Source: JACQAI01 sp035507915
GTDB taxonomy: Bacteria > Pseudomonadota > Alphaproteobacteria > Elsterales > Elsteraceae
Direction of reading: 5' to 3'
NCBI GenBank assembly: GCA_035507915.1
Contig: DATJNS010000488.1
Location: 1 to 13,493 of the forward strand
Length of the DNA stretch: 13,493 bases
The translations under genes and the position numbers were made by a program. Shown here in pieces: positions 6,108 to 13,493 of the stretch (positions are counted from its first letter, which is position 1; every line of letters starts with the position of its first letter). The notes beneath the pieces were generated by a model. It saw only the letters and a program-made list of their open reading frames with translations, did no database searches and had not been told where the DNA came from.

Positions 6108-7259
6108 CAAGCCAAGGGATTGCTCGCCAAATACGGTGTCGCGGTGCCCCGCGGCGGCGTCGCCTACACGGCCGACGAGGCCGTCGAGGTGGCGCGCGGC
6201 CTGGGCGGACCGGTCTATGTCGTCAAGGCGCAGATCCACGCCGGCGGGCGCGGCAAGGCGGGCGGCGTCAAGGTCGTCAAGTCGACCGACGAGGTGCGCG
6301 AGGCGGCCGGCAAGATGCTCGGCATGAAGCTGGTGACCCACCAGACCGGGCCGGCCGGCAAGGAGGTCAAGCGCGTCTATGTCGAGGAGGGCTGCGACAT
6401 CAAGCGCGAGCTCTATCTCGGCATGCTGGTCGATCGCGCGACCAGCCGCATCACCGTCATGGCGTCGACCGAAGGCGGCATGGAGATCGAGGAGGTCGCC
6501 GCCAAGCATCCCGAGAAGATCCTCAAGGTCGCGATCGACCCGGTCGAGGGCATGCAGGGTTTCTACGCCCGCAAGATCGCCTTCGGTCTCGGGCTGACCG
6601 GCAACCAGGTGGGCAGCTGCATCAAGTTCCTGAGCGCGATGTACAAGGCCTTCGTCGGCCTCGACGCCTCGATCGTCGAGATCAACCCGCTGGTCGTCAC
6701 CGGCAAGGGCGACGTGCTCGCGCTCGACGCCAAGATGAACTTCGACGACAACGGCCTGTTCCGTCACAAGGACGTCGAGGAGCTGCGCGACGCCGACGAA
6801 GAGGATCCGGCCGAGATCGAAGCCGGCAAGCACGGCCTCAACTACATCAAGCTCGATGGCCAGATCGGCTGCATGGTCAACGGCGCCGGCCTCGCCATGG
6901 CGACCATGGACATCATCAAGCTCTACGGCAGCGCGCCGGCCAACTTCCTCGACGTCGGCGGCGGCGCCACCAAGGAGCGCGTGTCGGTCGCGTTCAAGAT
7001 CATCCTGTCGGACAAGAACGTCGAAGGCATCCTGATCAACATCTTCGGCGGCATCATGCGCTGCGACGTGATCGCCGAGGGCGTCGTGGCGGCGGCGCGC
7101 GAGGTCAGCCTCAACGTGCCGCTGGTGGTGCGCCTCGAAGGCACCAATGTCGAGCTCGGCAAGAAGATCCTGTCGCAGTCCGGGCTGCCGATCCTGTCCG
7201 CCGACAACCTCGCCGACGCGGCCGAGAAGGTCGTCAAGGCCGTCAAGGAGGCCGCGTGA
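6090..7259 (+). CDS. sucC: Succinyl-CoA synthetase (ADP-forming) beta subunit
   Basis: Beta subunit of the TCA-cycle enzyme that converts succinyl-CoA to succinate while making a nucleoside triphosphate; it holds the nucleotide-binding ATP-grasp domain and the succinate site. At 389 residues it has the standard length. Visible are the conserved start MNIHEYQAKG, the ATP-grasp lysine and glycine-rich loop KAQIHAGGRGKAGG (46-59), the Mg ligands N199 (EINP) and D213 (ALDAK), and the CoA-ligase-type C-terminal domain with NIFGGIMRCDVIAEG (317-331). An ATG at 6060 would add ten residues, but 6090 matches the family start and has GAGGAA (6074-6079) at 10 nt. The first six sense codons all end in A or T, unlike the rest of the gene. 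sucD begins 1 nt after its stop. Confidence 0.99.
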   Translation: MNIHEYQAKGLLAKYGVAVPRGGVAYTADEAVEVARGLGGPVYVVKAQIHAGGRGKAGGVKVVKSTDEVREAAGKMLGMKLVTHQTGPAGKEVKRVYVEEGCDIKRELYLGMLVDRATSRITVMASTEGGMEIEEVAAKHPEKILKVAIDPVEGMQGFYARKIAFGLGLTGNQVGSCIKFLSAMYKAFVGLDASIVEINPLVVTGKGDVLALDAKMNFDDNGLFRHKDVEELRDADEEDPAEIEAGKHGLNYIKLDGQIGCMVNGAGLAMATMDIIKLYGSAPANFLDVGGGATKERVSVAFKIILSDKNVEGILINIFGGIMRCDVIAEGVVAAAREVSLNVPLVVRLEGTNVELGKKILSQSGLPILSADNLADAAEKVVKAVKEAA

Positions 7260-7260
7260 C

Positions 7261-8136
7261 ATGGCAGTCCTCGTCAACAAGGCGACCAAGGTGATCTGCC
7301 AGGGCTTCACGGGCGCCCAGGGCACCTTCCACTCCGAGCAGGCGATCGCCTACGGCACCCAGATGGTCGGCGGCGTCACGCCGGGCAAAGGCGGCACCAA
7401 GCACCTCGACCTGCCGGTGTTCGACACGGTCGAGGCGGCGGTGAAGAAAACCAAGGCCGACACCTCGGTGATCTACGTGCCGCCGCCGTTCGCGGCCGAC
7501 GCGATCCTCGAAGCGATCGACGCCAAGCTCAAGCTCGTGGTGTGCATCACCGAGGGCATCCCGGTGATCGACATGATCACGGTCAAGCGCGCGCTCGCCG
7601 GCTCGAAGACGCGGCTGATCGGCCCCAACTGCCCCGGCGTGATCACGCCCGACGAGTGCAAGATCGGCATCATGCCGGGTCACATCCACCGGCGCGGCAA
7701 GATCGGCATTGTCTCGCGCTCGGGCACGCTCACCTATGAGGCGGTGGCGCAGACCACGGCGGTCGGTCTCGGCCAGACGACCTGTGTCGGCATCGGCGGC
7801 GATCCGATCAACGGCACCAATTTCATCGACGTGCTCGACCTGTTCCTCAAGGACGACGAGACCGTCGGCATCATCATGATCGGCGAGATCGGCGGCAGCG
7901 CCGAGGAGGACGCCGCCAAGTTCCTCAAGGACAACAAGATCAAGAAGCCGGTGGTCGGCTTCATCGCCGGGGTGACGGCACCGCCGGGCCGGCGCATGGG
8001 CCACGCCGGCGCGATCATCTCGGGCGGCAAGGGTGGCGCCGGCGACAAGATGGAGGCGATGCGCTCGGCCGGCATCACGGTCGCAGCCTCGCCGGCCGCG
8101 CTCGGCACCACGATGGCGGAACGCCTGAAGCACTAG
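7261..8136 (+). CDS. sucD: Succinyl-CoA synthetase alpha subunit
   Basis: Alpha subunit of succinyl-CoA synthetase; it binds CoA and carries the phosphohistidine intermediate. The 291 residues match the family. The CoA-binding Rossmann domain starts with VICQGFTGAQGTFHSEQA (11-28). GPNCPG (121-126) and SRSGTLTYE (152-160) are conserved ligase-domain motifs, and the phosphorylated His is H248 in GHAGAI. The frame runs open far upstream inside sucC, but the ATG at 7261 gives the conserved N-terminus. It lies 1 nt after the sucC stop with AAGGAGG (7245-7251) inside the end of sucC at 9 nt spacing. This favours translational coupling and equal amounts of the two subunits, which assemble together. 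Confidence 0.99.
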   Translation: MAVLVNKATKVICQGFTGAQGTFHSEQAIAYGTQMVGGVTPGKGGTKHLDLPVFDTVEAAVKKTKADTSVIYVPPPFAADAILEAIDAKLKLVVCITEGIPVIDMITVKRALAGSKTRLIGPNCPGVITPDECKIGIMPGHIHRRGKIGIVSRSGTLTYEAVAQTTAVGLGQTTCVGIGGDPINGTNFIDVLDLFLKDDETVGIIMIGEIGGSAEEDAAKFLKDNKIKKPVVGFIAGVTAPPGRRMGHAGAIISGGKGGAGDKMEAMRSAGITVAASPAALGTTMAERLKH

Positions 8137-8147
8137 ACGATCGATGC

Positions 8148-8186
8148 GAGGGGAGGCGCGGCTCATCCCCCGCGCCTGATTGAAAC
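8148..8186 (+). promoter_or_regulatory. SD-like GAGGGG, 8-bp hairpin and spacer before sucA
   Basis: In the 50-nt gap after sucD, GAGGGG (8148-8153) is followed at once by a perfect 8-bp hairpin: AGGCGCGG (8154-8161), an 8-nt loop, and CCGCGCCT (8170-8177). Then 9 nt lead to the sucA ATG. Linearly the SD is 33 nt from the start, too far; with the hairpin folded the effective spacing is 9 nt. No other Shine-Dalgarno sequence is close to the ATG, and an in-frame TGA directly precedes it. Confidence 0.5.
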
Positions 8187-11066
8187 ATGCCGACCCAGAT
8201 AGACCAGACTTCGTTCCTCTACGGCGCGAACGCGACCTTCATCGCCGAGCTCTACGCGCGTTATCTCGCCGATCCGAACAGCGTCGACGCCAGCTGGGCG
8301 AGCTTCTTCGCCGAGATGGCCGACGACGCGCGGGCGGTGCTCGGCGAGCTCAACGGCGCGAGCTGGGCGCGCGAGCGCTCGCAGGTGATCGGCAACGGAG
8401 CCGCCGAGGCGCGTGCCGGCAACGGCGCGGCGGCCCGCGCGCCCGCGGCGGGCAAGCCGATCGACGCCGATGCGCTGCGCTCGACCTGCACCGACTCGAT
8501 CCAGGCCGTCACCCTGATCCGCGCCTACCGCACGCGCGGCCATCTCGCCGCCAACCTCGATCCGCTCGGCCTCGAGCCGCCGAAGCATCAGCCCGAGCTG
8601 CAGCCCGAGTATTACGGTTTCACCGAAGCCGATCTCGACCGCCCGATCTTCCTCGCCAACCGGCTCGGCCGCGAGGTCGCGTCGTTGCGCGAGATCATCA
8701 GCCAGCTGCGCGAGACCTACTGCGGCTCGGTCGGCATCGAGTTCATGCACATCCAGGATCCCGAGCAGCGCATGTGGCTGCAGGAGCGCATGGAGGCCGG
8801 CCGCAACCAGACCGAGTTCACCCTGGAGGGCAAGCGCGCGATCTACGACCGGCTGGTCGCGGCCGAGGGCTTCGAGCACTTTCTCGACAAGAAGTACACC
8901 GGCACCAAGCGGTTCGGGCTCGACGGCGGCGAGGCGCTGATCCCCGGGCTCGAGCAGATCGTCAAGCGCGGCGGCCAGCTCGGCCTCGAGGAGATGGTCA
9001 TCGGCATGCCGCATCGCGGCCGCCTCAACGTGCTCGCCAACATGATGTCGAAGCCGTTCACGGCGATCTTCTCGGAGTTCCAGGGCCATTCGGCCAATCC
9101 CGAGGACGTCCAGGGCTCGGGCGACGTCAAGTATCACCTCGGCACGTCGTCGGACCGCGAGTTCGACGGCAAGGTCGTGCACCTGTCGCTGACCGCCAAC
9201 CCGTCGCATCTGGAGGCGGTCGACCCGGTCGTGGTCGGCAAGGTGCGCGCCAAGCAGCAGCAGCGCAAGGACGATGAGCGCATCAAGGTGATGGGCCTCC
9301 TGATGCATGGCGACGCGGCGTTCGCCGGCCAGGGCCTGGTCGCCGAGACGCTGGCGCTGTCGGAGCTGCGCGGCTACCGCACCGGCGGCACCATCCACTT
9401 CATCGTCAACAACCAGATCGGCTTCACGACTGCGCCGTCCTTTTCGCGCTTCACGCCCTACCCGTCGGATCTCGCGATGGCGGTGCAGGCGCCGATCTTC
9501 CACGTCAACGGCGACGATCCCGAGGCGGTCGTCCACGTCTCGCGCATCGCCATCGAGTTCCGCCAGAAGTTCAAGCGCGACGTCGTGATCGACATGATCT
9601 GCTACCGCCGCTTCGGTCACAACGAGGGCGACGAGCCGGGCTTCACACAGCCGATCATGTACCGCACGATCGCCAACCATCCGACGACGCGGCAGATCTA
9701 CGCCGACCGGCTGGTCGCCGAAGGCACGCTGGCCGAAGGCGACGCCACCGGCGCGGTGGCGCAGTTCGCCGCCTTCCTGGACGAGCAGTTCCAGGCGGCC
9801 GGCAGCTACCGCCCCAACAAGGCGGACTGGCTCGAAGGCAAGTGGTCGGGCTTCGGCACCGCGCCGGGCGACGACCGCCGCGGCACCACCGGGGTGGCGC
9901 GCGACGTGCTGCAGGCGGTCGGGCTCAAGCTCAGCGAGTTTCCCGAGGGCTTCCACGTCAACCCCAAGATCGTCCGCCAGCTCGAGGCCAAGCGGCGCAT
10001 GATCGAGACCGGCGCCGGCATCGACTGGTCGACCGCCGAGGCGCTCGCGTTCGGCACCCTGCTGGTCGAGGGCATCCCGGTGCGCCTGTCGGGCCAGGAC
10101 TGCGGCCGCGGCACGTTCAGCCAGCGCCACAGCGTGCTCGTCCACCAGGACACCGAGGAGCGCTTCATCCCGCTCAACAATCTCAAGGACGGGCAGGCGG
10201 CCTTCGAGGTGATCGACAGCCCGCTCGCCGAGAACTCGGTGCTCGGCTTCGAGTACGGCTACAGCTTGGCCGAGCCGAACGCGCTCGTGCTGTGGGAAGG
10301 CCAGTTCGGCGATTTCGCCAACGGCGCGCAGGTCATGGTCGACCAGTTTATTTCCTCCGGGGAATCCAAGTGGCTGCGCATGTCCGGCCTCGTGATGCTG
10401 CTGCCCCACGGCATGGAGGGACAGGGTCCCGAGCACTCGTCGGCCCGGCTCGAGCGCTATCTGCAGCTATGCGCCGAAGACAACATGCAGGTCGTCAACT
10501 GCACCACGCCGGCCAACTACTTCCATGCGCTGCGGCGGCAGATGAAGCGCAATTTCCGCAAGCCGCTGATCGTCATGACGCCGAAATCGCTGCTGCGGCT
10601 GAAGGCGTGCCAGTCGACGCTCGACGACATGGCCGACGGCTCGTCGTTCCACCGCGTCCTGCCGGAGAGCGAGAAGCTGGTCGGTGACGACAAGGTGCAA
10701 CGCGTCATCCTGTGCACCGGCAAGGTCTATTACGACCTCGCCGCCGAGCGCGCCAAGCGCGGCATCAAGAACATCGCGATCGTGCGCCTCGAGCAGATCT
10801 ATCCGTTCCCGGCCAACACGCTGGGCGCCGAGCTCAATCGCTATCAGGGCGCCGAGGTGGTGTGGTGCCAGGAGGAGCCCGAGAACATGGGCGCGTGGAG
10901 CTTCGTCGACCGGCCGATCGAGCAGGTGCTGTCGAACCTCACGGTCAAGGCGCGCCGGCCGCGCTATGTCGGGCGGCGGGCGGCGGCGTCGCCCGCGACC
11001 GGCTTGAACAAGCGCCACCAGCAGGAGCAGGCGGAGCTGGTCGACGCGGCGTTGCGCATCGCCTAG
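8187..11066 (+). CDS. sucA: 2-Oxoglutarate dehydrogenase E1 component
   Basis: Thiamine-diphosphate-dependent E1 of the 2-oxoglutarate dehydrogenase complex: it decarboxylates 2-oxoglutarate and passes the succinyl group to the lipoyl arm of SucB. The 959 residues are in the usual range. The N-terminal helix TSFLYGANATFIAELYARY (8-26) is the E2-docking segment, followed by an Ala/Gly/Arg-rich linker (about 60-92). Conserved active-site pieces are GMPHRGRLN (273-281, H276), TANPSHLE (336-343), the ThDP/Mg region HGDAAFAGQG (374-383) with VNNQIGF (407-413), and RFGHNEGDEPGF (475-486). The C-terminal pyrimidine-binding part contains HSVLVHQDTEERFIPL and HGMEGQGPEHSSAR. The start is fixed by a TGA directly before ATG 8187. 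Its ribosome site looks unusual: the only SD-like sequence is behind a hairpin. sucB follows after 22 nt. Confidence 0.99.
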   Translation: MPTQIDQTSFLYGANATFIAELYARYLADPNSVDASWASFFAEMADDARAVLGELNGASWARERSQVIGNGAAEARAGNGAAARAPAAGKPIDADALRSTCTDSIQAVTLIRAYRTRGHLAANLDPLGLEPPKHQPELQPEYYGFTEADLDRPIFLANRLGREVASLREIISQLRETYCGSVGIEFMHIQDPEQRMWLQERMEAGRNQTEFTLEGKRAIYDRLVAAEGFEHFLDKKYTGTKRFGLDGGEALIPGLEQIVKRGGQLGLEEMVIGMPHRGRLNVLANMMSKPFTAIFSEFQGHSANPEDVQGSGDVKYHLGTSSDREFDGKVVHLSLTANPSHLEAVDPVVVGKVRAKQQQRKDDERIKVMGLLMHGDAAFAGQGLVAETLALSELRGYRTGGTIHFIVNNQIGFTTAPSFSRFTPYPSDLAMAVQAPIFHVNGDDPEAVVHVSRIAIEFRQKFKRDVVIDMICYRRFGHNEGDEPGFTQPIMYRTIANHPTTRQIYADRLVAEGTLAEGDATGAVAQFAAFLDEQFQAAGSYRPNKADWLEGKWSGFGTAPGDDRRGTTGVARDVLQAVGLKLSEFPEGFHVNPKIVRQLEAKRRMIETGAGIDWSTAEALAFGTLLVEGIPVRLSGQDCGRGTFSQRHSVLVHQDTEERFIPLNNLKDGQAAFEVIDSPLAENSVLGFEYGYSLAEPNALVLWEGQFGDFANGAQVMVDQFISSGESKWLRMSGLVMLLPHGMEGQGPEHSSARLERYLQLCAEDNMQVVNCTTPANYFHALRRQMKRNFRKPLIVMTPKSLLRLKACQSTLDDMADGSSFHRVLPESEKLVGDDKVQRVILCTGKVYYDLAAERAKRGIKNIAIVRLEQIYPFPANTLGAELNRYQGAEVVWCQEEPENMGAWSFVDRPIEQVLSNLTVKARRPRYVGRRAAASPATGLNKRHQQEQAELVDAALRIA

Positions 11067-11088
11067 GGCAGCCAAAGCGGGGGTCAGC

Positions 11089-12327
11089 ATGGCGGCGGAG
11101 ATCAAGGTTCCCACGCTCGGCGAGTCGGTGACCGAGGCGACCGTGGCGAAGTGGCTGAAGGCGCTCGGCGACCCGGTGGCGGTCGACGAGCCCTTGGTCG
11201 AGCTCGAGACCGACAAGGTGACGCTCGAGGTCAACGCGACGGCCGCCGGGACGCTCGCCGAGATCGCCGCGCCCGAGGGCAGCAACGTCGCCGTGGGCGC
11301 GCTGCTCGGCCGCATCGGCGACGGCGCGGGCGGCGCCAAGGCGGCCGCCAAACCGGCGGCTGCGAAGCCCGCCGAGGCCAAGCCGGCGCCTGCCGCGCCC
11401 AAGCCTGCCGCGCAGCCGGCGGCCGCCGCTGCGATGCCGGGGCCGGCGGCGCGCAAGCTGGTCGAGGAGAACCAAATCGATCCGTCGAAGCTCGCCGGCA
11501 CCGGCAAGGACGGCCGCGTGACCAAGGGCGACGTGCTGCAGGTCCTGTCGGCCGCGCCCGCGCCGGCGCCCAGCGCGCCGCCCGCTGCGCCGGCCGCGCC
11601 GCGGGTCGGCGATCCCGCCCGCGAGGAGCGCGTGCGCATGACGCGGCTGCGCAAGCGCATCGCCGAGCGTCTGAAGCAGGCGCAGAACACCGCCGCCATG
11701 CTGACCACCTTCAACGAGGTGGACATGGGCCGCGTGATGGCGCTGCGCAGCCAATACAACGAGGCCTTCGAGAAGAAGCACGGCGTGCGGCTCGGCTTCA
11801 TGTCGCTGTTCGTCAGGGCGTGCATCCACGCCTTGAAGGAGGTCCCGGCGGTCAACGGCGAGATCGACGGCGACGACCTGGTCTACAAGAACTACTACGA
11901 CATCGGCGTCGCGGTCGGCACGCCGCAAGGCCTGGTCGTGCCGGTGGTGCGCGGCGCCGACAAGATGAGCCTCGCCGACATCGAGAAGAAGATCGCCGAG
12001 CTCGGCCGGCGCGCGCGCGACGGCAAGCTCGCGCTCGACGAGCTGTCGGGCGGCACCTTCACGATCTCGAACGGCGGCATCTACGGCTCGCTGCTGTCGA
12101 CCCCGATCCTCAACCCGCCGCAGTCCGGCATCCTCGGCATGCACAAGATCCAGAAGCGCCCGATGGTGGTGTCCGACAAGAGCGGCGACAAGGTCGAGGT
12201 GCGCTCGATGATGTATCTCGCTTTGTCCTACGATCACCGGATCATCGACGGCCGCGAGGCCGTCACCTTCCTGATCCACGTCAAGGACGCGATCGAGGAT
12301 CCCCAGCGCCTGCTGCTGGATCTCTAG
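11089..12327 (+). CDS. sucB: 2-Oxoglutarate dehydrogenase E2, dihydrolipoyllysine succinyltransferase
   Basis: E2 core of the 2-oxoglutarate dehydrogenase complex; it transfers succinyl groups to CoA through a swinging lipoyl arm. The 412 residues show the full modular plan. One lipoyl domain (1-76) carries the lipoylated K43 in ETDKVT. A flexible Ala/Pro/Lys linker with AKPA-type repeats (about 80-115) follows, then a peripheral-subunit-binding domain (about 116-153, PAARKLVEENQI) that docks E3 or E1. A second Ala/Pro linker (155-171) leads to the catalytic acyltransferase domain (about 180-412), with TISNGGIYGS and H383/D387 in YDHRIIDG. The closing PQRLLLDL is typical. The ATG at 11089 follows a G-rich GCGGGGG (11077-11083) rather than a canonical AGGAG. 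It lies between sucA and lpdA, so all three complex components are adjacent. Confidence 0.99.
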   Translation: MAAEIKVPTLGESVTEATVAKWLKALGDPVAVDEPLVELETDKVTLEVNATAAGTLAEIAAPEGSNVAVGALLGRIGDGAGGAKAAAKPAAAKPAEAKPAPAAPKPAAQPAAAAAMPGPAARKLVEENQIDPSKLAGTGKDGRVTKGDVLQVLSAAPAPAPSAPPAAPAAPRVGDPAREERVRMTRLRKRIAERLKQAQNTAAMLTTFNEVDMGRVMALRSQYNEAFEKKHGVRLGFMSLFVRACIHALKEVPAVNGEIDGDDLVYKNYYDIGVAVGTPQGLVVPVVRGADKMSLADIEKKIAELGRRARDGKLALDELSGGTFTISNGGIYGSLLSTPILNPPQSGILGMHKIQKRPMVVSDKSGDKVEVRSMMYLALSYDHRIIDGREAVTFLIHVKDAIEDPQRLLLDL

Positions 12328-12338
12328 AGGAGAGCCCC

Positions 12339-13493
<1,155 letters not shown>

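Noticed and set aside
7147..7260. Upstream in-frame start for sucD inside sucC
   Set aside because: Would add 38 Ser/Arg-rich residues read out of frame from sucC; the conserved SucD N-terminus starts at 7261 with AAGGAGG.
6051..7325. 424-codon open frame antisense to sucC
   Set aside because: Same antisense shadow effect; composition rich in Asp, Leu, Val, His, Arg and no motif, covering exactly the real gene.
8163..10436. 757-codon open frame antisense to sucA
   Set aside because: Mirror of the GC-rich codon pattern of sucA; the product is low-complexity (Asp/Val/Leu/Arg/Ala/His repeats) with no recognisable domain, while sucA on the other strand is unmistakable.
11335..11460. Repetitive GCC/AAG/CCG DNA that could suggest a tandem repeat array
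   Set aside because: It encodes the AKPA-type flexible linker of SucB and has irregular units; a normal feature of E2 proteins.
10945..12279. 444-codon antisense frame over sucB, and a second antisense frame 10467-11855
   Set aside because: Both overlap sucB and the end of sucA; their Ala/Gly/Arg-rich parts are the complement of the SucB linkers.

Overview
The window is a very GC-rich stretch of bacterial chromosome carrying a core-metabolism locus. Gene order and protein signatures (LDH-like malate dehydrogenase, mdh-sucC-sucD-sucA-sucB-lpd in a row, a zapE next to mdh, a DUF6494-type small protein) point to an alphaproteobacterium, perhaps Rhodospirillales-like. The order-level placement is inference only. 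No tRNA, rRNA, CRISPR array, insertion sequence, phage gene or sign of recent transfer was seen.

Layout: (1) 1-1839, the end of a succinate dehydrogenase operon: the last 346 residues of sdhA, then complete sdhB. (2) 1897-2434, two small minus-strand genes: an unrecognised 71-residue protein with a GTG start and a TATAAT box, and a DUF6494-like protein of 68-69 residues. (3) 2550-3707, zapE/AFG1-type ATPase on the plus strand. (4) 3717-4728, two minus-strand membrane-protein genes: a CPBP (CAAX-like) intramembrane protease and a two-helix DUF3185-like protein. (5) 4984-13493, the plus-strand series mdh, sucC, sucD, sucA, sucB, lpdA, with lpdA cut by the window end. No gene-free stretch exceeds 300 bases; the longest is the 255-base divergent region before mdh.

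Together the genes encode consecutive TCA-cycle steps: 2-oxoglutarate to succinyl-CoA (SucA E1, SucB E2, Lpd E3), succinyl-CoA to succinate (SucCD), succinate to fumarate (SdhAB, with SdhCD outside the window), and malate to oxaloacetate (Mdh). Fumarase is not in the window. Spacing in the last block is tight at sucC-sucD (1 nt), sucB-lpdA (11 nt) and sucA-sucB (22 nt), and looser at sucD-sucA (50 nt) and mdh-sucC (137 nt). This suggests one main transcript with possible extra control points at the looser junctions.

No previously undescribed multi-gene system is evident. The points worth a second look are small: a hairpin that may bridge the Shine-Dalgarno sequence and start codon of sucA, a tandem GTAAAGC repeat at 11-bp period upstream of mdh, an AT-rich palindrome over the sucC start codon, and the small or membrane genes of unknown role lodged between the TCA genes.
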